Positions 46,101 through 52,899 of a stretch of 64,000 nucleotides of DNA are shown piece by piece. Made by a program: the position numbers and the translations under genes. The notes under the pieces were generated by a model. That model saw only the letters and a program-made list of their open reading frames with translations. It searched no databases and was not told the origin of the DNA. Source of the DNA: Pseudomonas muyukensis (lineage in GTDB: Bacteria > Pseudomonadota > Gammaproteobacteria > Pseudomonadales > Pseudomonadaceae); the NCBI RefSeq assembly GCF_019139535.1, contig NZ_CP077073.1:3438501-3502500 (forward strand), written 5' to 3'. How positions within the stretch are numbered: the stretch's first letter is position 1; every line of letters starts with the position of its first letter.

Positions 46101-48947
46101 AAGTTTGAGGCAACCAGCGATGACTTCGACATCGTCAGCCTATTCGCCTTGGCTAATTCCTCTGACAACGAAGAACTAGAGATAACTGCAAGATCTCTTT
46201 TTCAAGGCAGCCTATCAACCGATAACTTCCTTAGCGTAGATTCAACCGTGCAACTCACCGAGCGACAAGGCTTGGGCACCCAGTGTCTATCAAAGCGTAC
46301 CACCATCAGCACCGCAAAAACCGATGGCACCTTCCAACGCTCGGTGCAATGGGCGGATGACACTGACACGCAGCACCTGCAAATCGATCAGCACTACGAC
46401 GCCAACGGCCAGGTCATCAGCCATACCCGCACCCTGGGTGAGCAAACGCTGAGCTACACGCTCGAGCGCGATATTCTCGGTCGGGTAACTAAGGTGACCC
46501 GCCCCGATACTACGACCATCGAGCGCGCATACCACGGCTTCAGCAATCGGGTTTCCACACTGACCGTGGACGGCAACGTCGTCGCGACACAGGCTGTGAA
46601 CGACCGCGGAGAACTCACGACACGCACCGTCGGCAACCGCGAATATCGGTTTGACCAGCAGACCGTGACACTGCCCGACAAAACCCAGCTGCAGCAGGTT
46701 CGCACTGCCAATGGCGAGCGCTTCGAGGCAAATGGCAGCGCGCTGTACAGCGAGACACATCCTGATGGATCGACCGTGGTGCAGGCCGCGCCTGGTCAGC
46801 AGAGCAGTGTCGGCTGGCGACACACATTGGCTGACGAGCAGGTGCCCGGCTGCCGGAAAATCATCGAAAAAACGCCCCGTGGCACGGTCAAGGGCACCGA
46901 ATGGCAGAGCCTGCGCGGGCAACGCATCGCCGCGCTGCGCGCCGACGGCCACACGCAGCGGATGTTCCTCGATAGCGAAGGACGCATGTTGCGCAGTTGC
47001 CAGGCCCACGAAGACGTGCTCTACCACTACGACGAGCTTGGTCACCTGCAGGCACGTCAGGTGCACGCGCTAACCGGCGCAGGCCAATGGCAGGTGCACA
47101 GTGAACATGACAGTTTCAACCGGGAAAGCGCACGCACCTTCCTACGTAACGGTGTCCCCTGCTTCCGTCAACAGATGACCTGGCGCGGCGATGGCCGTCT
47201 TGAAAGCAAAGCCAGCTACCAAGATGGCGAGCTGCTACGTACCGAGCGATTCACCTATGACTTGCTCGACCGTCTCGAAAGTTATGTGTGCGACACCACG
47301 CAAGCGGCACTCTGTCCCCAAGATGGTAACGGTACTCCGATCAAGGCCCAGACATTCACCTGGGATAGCCAGAGCAACCTGACCAGCTGGACCAATACCC
47401 CGTACGAAGGCGCTACGCTGACACAATCACTTGCCTATGCAACCTCGGACCCCACTCGTCTGACCTCGCTGACAACTGGCGAACAGGTGACCTCCCTCGA
47501 CTGCAACAGCAATGGCCAACTGTCGGTCGACGGCCAACAACGGCAACGGGCCTACAATGCCGCCGGTCAACTCAGCCAGATCAAGAACGCCAACGGTGCC
47601 CTGTTCACACGCTACGAATATGACGGCCTGCAACGTCTTGCGGCGCAGTATGACCCGCACCACCAGACCACCTATGAGTTGCGTTACGACGGCGATGAGC
47701 TGATCGGCCAGGTGCGTTTCGACCAGGCTGGCAAAATCACCGGCAACACCAGCATTTCTCCAGGGCTGGCGCAGTATGACGGCGAGCAGGTGCGTTGGCT
47801 GATCGACGATCCCCAAGTGGGTATCGCCGGCCAGGTGTGCGACACCGACCTGCAACTGGCCCCCCTGCTGCCCTTCGGCGAAGGCGCGGCGCTCGACGGC
47901 TTGATCAGCGGCTACAACGGCATGCGCCGCGACCCCGTGACGGGCCAGTATCATCCAGGCAACGGTTACCGCAGCTACGACCCAGAGCTGCGCCGGTTTA
48001 CCCAGCCTGACTGGCTGAGCCCGTTTGGCGAAGGAGGGATCAACGACTCTGCCTACTGCCCCGACCCGGTCAACCAGACTGATCTCAGTGGCGCGATCAT
48101 GCTCAGCCGTTGGGGGCAAGATCAGGAACTGGCCAATTACGCAAAGATCCTGCGTGACACCAAACCCATGCCGGTCGGCGGACGCTGGCGCGGCCTGATG
48201 CTTTCAGCCGTGCTGACGGTAGTGGGTATCGCCGCGTCGGTAATGACCGGTGGCGCCGCCTCAGTGTTCTTCGTCGCGATCACGGCCTGCTCGCTCCTCT
48301 CGTTCGGCTTCGAGGTGGCCTCCGTACTGACGGAAGAGTCCAACCCCGAGCTATCCAGGAAACTGGGCTATGCATCGCTGGTGTTCGCGGTGGCGTCGCT
48401 AGCCCAAACGGCGGTTGGCCTTATCAAGAAAGCACCGGGACTGATCAAATCCGTGATGCGATCAATGCGCCAGATCGGTAAAAGGCTCTCCAAGGCCAAG
48501 CTTGACGGAAGGGTGACGAGCAGCATTGTGCGCCCCAGAGGATACGCGTGGGAGCAACTCGGTAGTATGCCCAGCGTCAGCCAAACGGCGAAACCTGCCC
48601 ATCAAGGCCTGTTGGCCACACTCAAGGCGGTAGGGAGCAAGTTGTTCGACTACATCGCTGAGGCACCATTCAAGAATCTCAAAGATCTACGCTATGCGCG
48701 CATGGGCTATTACGGTACCGCCTTGCGCCAAGCGCACAGGCTGAACAACTTCGCGACTCGGTCACGGCAGGTGAGCGCGGGGGCTTGGATAATCGGCAAG
48801 GTGGTCGAAGGCTACCTTGTTCAAGGTTCAGTCAGGGCCGTTATCGCCTTCGCGACTAATGATGTGGAGGCCCACGTTACGCCTTGGTCGCGTTACTTCC
48901 CCCCAAAAAAAGAACCGAAGGAGCAAGAAATCCTATCCGAAGACTAA
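40176..48947 (+). CDS. Giant Rhs-repeat polymorphic-toxin-type protein
   Basis: A 2,923-residue protein. The N-terminal region (about 1-400) is lower in GC than the rest and unrecognised. A large beta-rich body follows with YD/Rhs-type repeats clear from about residue 2050 (YDANGQVISHTRTLGEQ, LERDILGRVTKVTRPD, YDELGHLQARQ, YEYDGLQRLAAQYDP). The Rhs core signature NGMRRDPVTGQYHPGNGYRSYDPELRRF lies near 2580 and ends in DPVNQTDLSG near 2638. About 285 residues after it form an unrelated C-terminal domain with hydrophobic glycine-rich segments (about 2672-2720 and 2729-2757). This matches toxins whose variable C-terminus is the effector, encased in the Rhs shell. The ATG at 40176 has GGTGGAG upstream and is preferred to a GTG at 40098. 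No VgrG, PAAR or secretion gene is adjacent. The toxin activity is not recognised. Confidence 0.88.
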   Translation: MSRFSASTVIGYNRSVIESSGLKPGDKIRLNDDNKYAWLIRITDNHLEIDFNREDGSLSIPAYYDKSDLHFQSVHCASIEGISPENITLTSQNKSKYEGLERELENAFDCLTSLGAEKIDPNQISSFPFEPLLALVELKVNAPALYPRQRSSGAHYGFLCIIEGSTLPEFHDHLIISTDSLLGPVLSNLDKDVLENFLRDCPEDFPEEFFSRRQAIRYFFCEHFKTPDTQDLGYLAKNHIHAIYDLTALDAAKSMVERINTRTATLCRLVENNAQRIEIDPNRGKQDAPSGPAIIEFNDTVYEVGNSSGYGTIAAIEYGELDISCSEQTQDDYKALKDKFDCLSCFSPLENIDLYDRSIKAIYTTSGMTAEPPIALQMHSRSIPYLISNQPNGALPDMTDFSLERVGSVNGGWISSSTIKAGRALAEGEVLSVFLIDRQDGEIRKIDYPAQKGKLAAEHWPKAFADHLVAAGEPMTAGSFSGDNSFSTTTTPLRLWSPARYRAFSTAPFAANLVQALACDESFALTTGATLCLQVRDLTSQTLYEHHFFTPTATQAGTQWSKALCEQINRDSRLLRAGVRDDCSVTPAEHDNAFWVPQCAELAVTLTETRWWQSQAVQNLQRLEEGRTVQAWVYDAFSHHLLAHHEWTPSGAQRAAGKWHQAWANALNASSVSPYLRAATHSPQTEQANGTDLYLWQRGDALRIFTTLPDAGNRLPGPTLQSAWKANIKDEVLVTVRHPFSRKPLHHALFKPQDVDTISDRDTWLQALADFLKAQAWPEVQVGASDEPLSVPRLSELQVLLENVSDGKTESDGDNLKHLLELDDLPAEQARFTVTTQATTVRVDVHSLNGELQFRLNQRAYDKGYRVAACTPRTSELALWPVDVTDTQITWAGPIDNGVYDLYLAYPESARDHTALTVGHIGAFHPSHFWHGVQAVEFTPPASMKAYDEISFLCEDYANTNQSEVFDTSPHDRNGVDERSGLFHAHYPITILQGLLGLGPVCDLSIHYSALRANEAGLGDGWAWRFSSIITSSTQENDHRQLTLADGAPILFSDEQWTQLGTGQAIKTRECRVSCTSDYSQFTLDFPSGRQEILSKPAAPGSDEIEPNDAFRKAVLAALKAIKAGSEPDPLLIPEHWTQGILAVIFPYGYLVGGIIDYAEARKAWREHANTKELNRRIALYERPFVQLLPSRIVSQYGEALDLQWKRQKGQFLLMSIKSGATELFSAEYVNPEAKAGSQVHMQLWPGTPEAFKVELTLEHYLLRTLKRERNGSVVQRVDCGYDDDPALDRVLCRLEELDGSVECVQYVKHEAKPDQPPALPKAVLHALLPGRGQQNHINRYTYTGSFQNWRDQIAIVAVQSGAHASVVHDLHAFGRDTKGTRICLLRGSASAQAHWLEFYLQHEQTTATYRYTGCGDELAEIIKNIVTKIKAESIEVTANASAVERRTAVLQLLWRYSTKNRERLHGAIKHMLSLSPKAERECLGKTLDATTIVTDAQGNPRHLHVKGSHKIYYCYYGEQRQSQIVLGSVPALSAVPTLECPVVPAYASAPLMAEYQCDDFGNPQGLKLYGYRNVTRAGREYLELAEIVIVDGIRGTLVNDTLDQHSTWALTGKDVLWHQISTTTSVPASKKTTSEQSKVKEWSITSQQTTHHGGNSYTLTNVQQFIDNPTQPGIEVIVSATTPAGTAQVSKELRSRYSRRALQKVENGLETHWERDASGRVTQETRYRLASGSNRKTARKELAEHIVSIYTDSNDKTTVERTFKDGSQSLSQLDGLQRDWLTAWRRSATDDYVPLEEHCFTGLDDACVLGSWAWDYLPGGQAVRKGPPLPGLAGKQLWMAQETRELTQRSATVEADTLSATRRSARVDATAAEKFTEALFAILACIDTEDPLAAQAFTLHRDGSSYTSNTIRAAYEQIMLAAEIHNITTTDHYKLIKYIQYLSGLTDLKGIEDADEWIHLGHWIASSVTEEKLSKFEATSDDFDIVSLFALANSSDNEELEITARSLFQGSLSTDNFLSVDSTVQLTERQGLGTQCLSKRTTISTAKTDGTFQRSVQWADDTDTQHLQIDQHYDANGQVISHTRTLGEQTLSYTLERDILGRVTKVTRPDTTTIERAYHGFSNRVSTLTVDGNVVATQAVNDRGELTTRTVGNREYRFDQQTVTLPDKTQLQQVRTANGERFEANGSALYSETHPDGSTVVQAAPGQQSSVGWRHTLADEQVPGCRKIIEKTPRGTVKGTEWQSLRGQRIAALRADGHTQRMFLDSEGRMLRSCQAHEDVLYHYDELGHLQARQVHALTGAGQWQVHSEHDSFNRESARTFLRNGVPCFRQQMTWRGDGRLESKASYQDGELLRTERFTYDLLDRLESYVCDTTQAALCPQDGNGTPIKAQTFTWDSQSNLTSWTNTPYEGATLTQSLAYATSDPTRLTSLTTGEQVTSLDCNSNGQLSVDGQQRQRAYNAAGQLSQIKNANGALFTRYEYDGLQRLAAQYDPHHQTTYELRYDGDELIGQVRFDQAGKITGNTSISPGLAQYDGEQVRWLIDDPQVGIAGQVCDTDLQLAPLLPFGEGAALDGLISGYNGMRRDPVTGQYHPGNGYRSYDPELRRFTQPDWLSPFGEGGINDSAYCPDPVNQTDLSGAIMLSRWGQDQELANYAKILRDTKPMPVGGRWRGLMLSAVLTVVGIAASVMTGGAASVFFVAITACSLLSFGFEVASVLTEESNPELSRKLGYASLVFAVASLAQTAVGLIKKAPGLIKSVMRSMRQIGKRLSKAKLDGRVTSSIVRPRGYAWEQLGSMPSVSQTAKPAHQGLLATLKAVGSKLFDYIAEAPFKNLKDLRYARMGYYGTALRQAHRLNNFATRSRQVSAGAWIIGKVVEGYLVQGSVRAVIAFATNDVEAHVTPWSRYFPPKKEPKEQEILSED

Positions 48948-49072
48948 CGAACGCTACCGGTCTTTGTTCGCCAGCCGCAATCGGCAACCACTCAGACTCA
49001 CAGGGTCCAAGCACCGCTCGAGCAACTAAGGCTTCATTGGCATCCCAAACAGATCAAATTAGGAGTTGAGCC

Positions 49073-49276
49073 ATGAACAATGTGAAAACCGCAAAGGTCA
49101 AGATGTACAACGCCTCGGAAAAGTCTGGTTTCCTTGATTACGAGATTGATGGTGACGATGTCATCCTGCGTAAGCAGTCTGCCGCGAAGTTTACCTTAAA
49201 AAGCGGTGACGAAGTGACCTTCGAAACTGTAGAAGAGGACGGAAGCTTCTACGCCATAAATGTAAAACCCATGTAG
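49073..49276 (+). CDS. Divergent cold-shock-domain-like small protein; candidate immunity protein
   Basis: A 67-residue acidic protein 125 bases after the Rhs gene. Its pattern follows a cold-shock domain from end to end (AKVKMYNASEKSGFLDYEIDG, DDVILRK, LKSGDEVTFETVEEDGSFYAINVKPM), with the final E-V-F-E..NVKP very close to CspA-type proteins. But the RNA-binding motifs are broken: the aromatic KGFGFI becomes KSGFLDY and VFVHF becomes VILRK. Good ribosome site AGGAGTTGAGCC. Either a diverged Csp that no longer binds RNA or, from its position, an immunity partner to the toxin. Confidence 0.75.
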   Translation: MNNVKTAKVKMYNASEKSGFLDYEIDGDDVILRKQSAAKFTLKSGDEVTFETVEEDGSFYAINVKPM

Positions 49277-49341
49277 ACGCATCAAAGCTGATGCCGTCGC
49301 ATTAATCGGCAGAACACTGGATTAACCCTCACTGCCTGTAC

Positions 49342-49485
49342 TAGGCTCTGTATGAAAAGTCTTGAGACGAAGGTCAGGCAAGGCGAAAACAGCCGAGCAA
49401 GCGCAGTGTACTGGAGTACAGGAGCATTGCGAGGCGGTTTTCAACGCAGCATGAACGAGTATCAAGGCTTTTCGTACAGAGCCTA
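49342..49485. mobile_element. MITE-like element, copy 2 (140 bp, TA-flanked)
   Basis: The core 49344-49483 is almost identical to copy 1 at 12764-12903, with the same length, the same inverted ends (GGCTCTGTATGAA and TTCGTACAGAGCC) and TA on both sides. It lies in the 444-base gap downstream of the cold-shock-like gene, which otherwise holds no gene. Confidence 0.82.
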
Positions 49486-49569
49486 AGCTGATCACCGCTG
49501 TAGCCACGAGGTGCGGTCAGTACAGGCAGTGTGTCAAACGTTGCCCCAGGGGTTCAGTCATCGCTACCG

Positions 49570-49723
49570 GGCTCTGCACGAAAAGCCTTGGTACTCGTTC
49601 AGGTCGCGTTGAAAACAGCCTCAAAATACGCATGTACGCCAGTGCAGTCGAGCGCGACGCCAACCGTTCCTCAGCTGTTTTCGCCTGACCTGACCTTCGT
49701 CCAGGCTTGTCATACCAAGCCTA
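49570..49723. mobile_element. Degenerate inverted MITE, copy 3, ending at the dksA2 stop codon
   Basis: The sequence 49570-49721 reads as the reverse complement of the other two copies with many changes and a small length gain: GGCTCTGCACGAAAAGCCTTGG, then GTTGAAAACAGCCTC, GCTGTTTTCGCCTGACC and TGACCTTCGTCCAGGCTTG. Its last base and the following TA make the CTA that is the dksA2 TAG stop on the minus strand. An older insertion therefore defines the gene's 3' end. Confidence 0.7.
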
Positions 49724-50128
49724 ACCATCGTCGCGCAGGTGCCGCTCACGCAGCTCCTGGCGCTCCTTGGCCTCGATGCACAGGGTGGCGGTGGGCCGCA
49801 GCAACAGGCGGCGCAGACCGATCGGCTCGCCGGTCTCGGCGCACCAGCCGTAGTCGCCGCGGGCCAGCCGTTCCAGGGCCTGGTCGATCTTGTCCAGCAG
49901 CTTCTTTTCCCGCTCCAGGGTGCGCAGTTGCCAGTGGCGCTCGGCCTCGGCGCTGCCGATGTCGGCGGGGTCGCTGTGCACCTCCTGTTCGCGCAGGGCA
50001 CGCAACTCTTGCTCGATGCGGACCTGCAACTCGCCGCGCTGGGCCAGCAGCAGGTTGCGGAAGAATTGCCGCTGGGGCTCGTTCATGTAGGCGGTGGCGG
50101 GTTGTTGCAGCAGTTGTTCTTCAGTCAT
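49721..50128 (-). CDS. dksA2: DksA2-type transcription factor with incomplete zinc site
   Basis: A 135-residue RNA-polymerase secondary-channel protein that works with ppGpp. Coiled-coil helices span about 20-90 with the tip DPADIGSAE. The zinc finger is GDYGWCAETGEPIGLRRLLLRPTATLCIEAKERQE: Cys96 and Cys117 remain, but the other two ligand positions are Thr99 and Ala120. This is the hallmark of DksA2, which replaces zinc-dependent DksA when zinc is short. The ATG at 50128 is chosen over an upstream frame. It follows pyrC2 after 85 bases containing a REP. Its stop is at the MITE junction. Confidence 0.9.
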   Translation of the reverse strand: MTEEQLLQQPATAYMNEPQRQFFRNLLLAQRGELQVRIEQELRALREQEVHSDPADIGSAEAERHWQLRTLEREKKLLDKIDQALERLARGDYGWCAETGEPIGLRRLLLRPTATLCIEAKERQELRERHLRDDG

Positions 50129-50164
50129 GGAATACATCCAAAAAAGCCAGGCGCCAAACGCCTT

Positions 50165-50210
50165 GTCGCGGGGCAAGCCCGCTCCCACAGGGCTGCGACG
50201 CAGCCCCACG
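50165..50210. repeat. REP element between pyrC2 and dksA2
   Basis: GTCGCGGGGCAAGCCCGCTCCC is the classical P. putida REP core, followed by a GGGCTGCGACGCAGCCC hairpin. Confidence 0.7.
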
Positions 50211-50213
50211 CTG

Positions 50214-51551
50214 TCAGCGGTCGAACATCAAAGGCAGGCCCTGGCATTGATCACGCACCCGTCCTTGGTGCCAGGCCAATTGCCCCGACACCACCGTGCT
50301 GCGCACCAGGTGGTGAAAACTGCGCTGCTGGAATGGGCTCCAGCCGCAACGCGCCAGCACCGGGTCGGCGGCGGCCGGGCGCGGCGTGGCCAGGCGCTCG
50401 ACCAGGGCCAAATCGGCCCAGTAACCCTCGCGCAGAAAACCCCGCTCGCGAATGGCGAACAGCTCGGCCACCGCGTGGCTGGTCTTGTGCACCACCTGGG
50501 CCATGCTCAACAGCCCTTCGCTGACCAGCTCCAGCGCCGCCGGCAGCGCATGCTGCACCAGCGGCAGGCCGGCCGGCGCGCGGCTGTAGACCCGGCGTTT
50601 TTCCTCCAGGGTGTGCGGCGCATGGTCGGTACCGATCACGTCGATCACGTCGCTGGCCAGGGCCCGGCGCAGGGCGTCGCGGTCGCTGCCGGTCTTGATC
50701 GCCGGGTTGCACTTGATCAGGTGCCCAAGGGTGGCGTAGTCGCTGTCGTCGAACAGCAGGTGGTGCAGGCACACCTCGGCGGTGATGCGCTTGCCGGCCA
50801 CAGGCCCAGGCTGGAACAACGCAAGCTCCCGCGCGGTGGTCAGGTGCAGCACGTGCAGGCGCGTGCCGAAGCGTCGGGCCAACGCCACCGCCAGGCTGGA
50901 GGAGCGGTAGCAGGCCTCGGCATCGCGGATCAGCGGGTGCGCCGCCGGCGGGATGAACTCGCCATGGCGGCTGCGCCACCAGCGCTCGTTCTCGAGGATG
51001 CTCGGGGTGTGCTCGCAATGGGCCAGGACAAGGGTCGGCGCATAGATGAACAGCTTCTCCAGCACCTGCGGGTCGTCCACCAGCAGGTTGCCGGTGGAGG
51101 CACCCATGAACACCTTGATCCCGGCCACCGCGCAGGGGTCGAGGGCGGCGATGGTGTCGAGGTTGTCGTGGCTGACGCCGAAGTGGAAAGCGTAGTTGGC
51201 CCGGGAGCCGGCGGCAGCGCGTCGCTGCTTGTCGGCCAGGGCCTCGAGGGTCAGGGTCGCCGGCTGGGTGTTGGGCATGTCCATGAAACTGGTGATCCCG
51301 CCAGCCACCGCCGCCCGCGACTCGCTGGCGATACTGCCTTTGTGCGGCGCGCCGGGCTCACGGAAATGCACCTGGTCGTCGATCATCCCCGGCAACAGCC
51401 AGGCACCCGCAGCATCGAGCTCCAACGCCGCCTGCACGTTATCGAGGCTGCTGGCGATCCGCTCGATGCGGCCATGGCGCACCAGCAGGTCGGCTTCGAA
51501 TTCGCGCCCCTCATTGACCAGCCGGGCGTTGCGCACCAACAAGTTGTTCAT
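50214..51551 (-). CDS. pyrQ: Class I dihydroorotase paralogue with altered metal site (PyrQ/PyrC2-like)
   Basis: A 445-residue amidohydrolase that would close or open dihydroorotate in pyrimidine synthesis. The N-terminal metal motif is DDQVHFREPG with Gln60 in place of the first His of the usual HxH (His62 is kept). The carbamylated-lysine region is AGIKVFMGASTGNL, the later His is in LAHCEHTPSI and the catalytic Asp in GTDHAPHT. Replacement of one ligand fits a form that needs less zinc or is not catalytic. Between the gamma-carbonic anhydrase (2-base gap) and dksA2, it belongs to a zinc-starvation operon. Confidence 0.88.
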   Translation of the reverse strand: MNNLLVRNARLVNEGREFEADLLVRHGRIERIASSLDNVQAALELDAAGAWLLPGMIDDQVHFREPGAPHKGSIASESRAAVAGGITSFMDMPNTQPATLTLEALADKQRRAAAGSRANYAFHFGVSHDNLDTIAALDPCAVAGIKVFMGASTGNLLVDDPQVLEKLFIYAPTLVLAHCEHTPSILENERWWRSRHGEFIPPAAHPLIRDAEACYRSSSLAVALARRFGTRLHVLHLTTARELALFQPGPVAGKRITAEVCLHHLLFDDSDYATLGHLIKCNPAIKTGSDRDALRRALASDVIDVIGTDHAPHTLEEKRRVYSRAPAGLPLVQHALPAALELVSEGLLSMAQVVHKTSHAVAELFAIRERGFLREGYWADLALVERLATPRPAAADPVLARCGWSPFQQRSFHHLVRSTVVSGQLAWHQGRVRDQCQGLPLMFDR

Positions 51552-51553
51552 CG

Positions 51554-52114
51554 TCAGAACTCGTTCTGCAGGGCCTTGTAGCCCTGCACCAGGTCGATGT
51601 TGGTGCGCGCCACGTCCTCGGAGAACTCCGAAGCCGACACGCTGACCGGCGGGTAGCTGGCCAGGTCGGTGTGCGGGCCGATGTGCTCGGTGGGCGGCAC
51701 GTAGAAGCGCGGCGGCAGGTCGCGGCCGTCGACCACCGAGTTGTGCCGCACCACGCTGCCGTCGCCGACCTTGCAGTTGAACAGCACGCTGTTGAAGCCG
51801 ATGAACACCCGGTCGCCCACCTCGCAGGGGCCATGCACGATGGAGCGATGGGCAATGGAGCTGTACTGGCCGATGCGCACCGCGGCGCCGGACTTGGAAT
51901 GGATCACCACGCCATCCTGGATGTTGGAGTTGGCGCCGATGACGATCGGCTGCATGTCGCCACTGGCGTCCACCTCGTCGGCGCGGATCACTGCGTAGGG
52001 GCCGACGAACACGTTGTCGTGGATGATCACCTTGCCGCAGATGATGGCGGTGTGGTCGATGTAGGCCGACTCGGCGATTTCGGGGAGGTGGCCGGAGGGG
52101 TTCTTGCGGATCAC
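51554..52114 (-). CDS. Gamma-class carbonic anhydrase-like protein
   Basis: A 186-residue left-handed beta-helix protein with hexapeptide repeats (VIIHDNVFVGPYAVIRADE, IVIGANSNIQDGVVIHS, VRIGQYSSIAHRSIVHG, VFIGFNSVLFN). The three metal histidines are present in VVIHS, SIAHRS and SIVHG. Gamma enzymes can use iron or cobalt instead of zinc, which suits a zinc-sparing role. The GTG at 52114 is the best start: it begins VIRKNPSGHLPEIAES, and a Zur-type box lies just 34 bases upstream. Confidence 0.9.
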   Translation of the reverse strand: MIRKNPSGHLPEIAESAYIDHTAIICGKVIIHDNVFVGPYAVIRADEVDASGDMQPIVIGANSNIQDGVVIHSKSGAAVRIGQYSSIAHRSIVHGPCEVGDRVFIGFNSVLFNCKVGDGSVVRHNSVVDGRDLPPRFYVPPTEHIGPHTDLASYPPVSVSASEFSEDVARTNIDLVQGYKALQNEF

Positions 52115-52147
52115 GGGGGCGGTCCTGGGCAAAAGGAAGGCGTTAAA

Positions 52148-52162
52148 TGTTACGTTATAACA
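52148..52162 (-). promoter_or_regulatory. Zur-type box of the zinc-starvation operon
   Basis: TGTTACGTTATAACA, whose reverse complement TGTTATAACGTAACA resembles the Zur consensus GTTATAnnATAAC, with AT-rich flanks on both sides. It lies 34 bases before the carbonic anhydrase start. Zur with zinc would repress the three-gene operon. Confidence 0.72.
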
Positions 52163-52204
52163 ATTACTTTGCAACACCTTTGCAGGAGGATCTGGCAAAC
52201 TTCA

Positions 52205-52280
52205 CCCCTTGCAGGAGCCGGCCTTGCCGGCGAACACCGGTGTAGCCGGTGCCATTCACGCTGTTGCCTGGTTCGCCAGC
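52205..52280. repeat. REP-like hairpins upstream of the GNAT gene
   Basis: GCAGGAGCCGGCCTTGCCGG, ACCGGTGTAGCCGGT and CCAGCACGCTGG stems follow in a row. The style matches the repeats at 2714, 33879 and 59448. Confidence 0.5.
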
Positions 52281-52324
52281 ACGCTGGCCCGCACCCTCAA
52301 CGTTCACAACGCCAGGCCTTTACC

Positions 52325-52834
52325 ATGCGCATTCGCCCCACCCTCGCCCGCGACGTCGCCCTGCTGCCGGCCCTCGAGCGTTCGGCCGCCCAGGCCTTCC
52401 GGCAACTACCGGCCCTGGCCTGGCTGGCCGACGGCGCCGTCATGGCTGAAGCCGACCACCTGGCGTACGTCAGCGCCGCCAGCAGCTGGGTCGCGGTGGA
52501 TGAGCACGACACCCCGGTGGGCTTTCTCTGCGCGACGGTCGCAGGCGACGCCCTGCACATCGACGAGCTGTCGGTCGGGCTCCAGGCCCAGGGCCATGGC
52601 CTGGGGCGGCGCTTGCTCGACCAGGCCAGCGCCTCCGCCCGCCAGCACGGCCAGCGCTGCCTGACCCTGACCACCTTCGCCGAGGTGCCGTGGAACGCCC
52701 CGTTCTACCAGCGCTACGGCTTCGTGCCGTTGTCGGTGGGGCAACTCGACGCGCGCCTTTCAGCCGTGCTGGCCGCGGAACTCGCCCACGGCCTGCACAA
52801 CCGCTGCGCCATGCGCCTGTCGCTCGCCCTGTGA
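52325..52834 (+). CDS. GNAT-family N-acetyltransferase
   Basis: A 169-residue acetyltransferase. The acetyl-CoA pyrophosphate loop is SVGLQAQGHGLGRRLLDQA (Q/RxxGxG/A), with TFAEVPWNAPFYQRYGFVPL as the C-terminal motif. The target amine is unknown. The ATG at 52325 lies directly before the conserved MRIRPTLARDVALL start. It is followed by an MFS/HlyD pair but 66 bases away, so cotranscription is uncertain. Confidence 0.85.
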   Translation: MRIRPTLARDVALLPALERSAAQAFRQLPALAWLADGAVMAEADHLAYVSAASSWVAVDEHDTPVGFLCATVAGDALHIDELSVGLQAQGHGLGRRLLDQASASARQHGQRCLTLTTFAEVPWNAPFYQRYGFVPLSVGQLDARLSAVLAAELAHGLHNRCAMRLSLAL

Positions 52835-52899
52835 GCCGCGGTATCCAAGGCCCCCGCCTCTCACGTAAAGTCAGCTGACCTGCGGTAACGGACAACCCG

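Noticed and set aside
40176..48947. Reading the giant gene as a Tc-toxin B-C fusion (TcdB/TccC)
   Set aside because: Rhs repeats and core are clear, but I could not identify an SpvB-type N-terminus or FG-GAP repeats, and no TcA-like gene is nearby.
52148..52162. Fur rather than Zur box before the carbonic anhydrase
   Set aside because: The dyad fits the Zur pattern and the three genes are zinc-sparing paralogues; it does not match the Fur GATAATGATAATC pattern.
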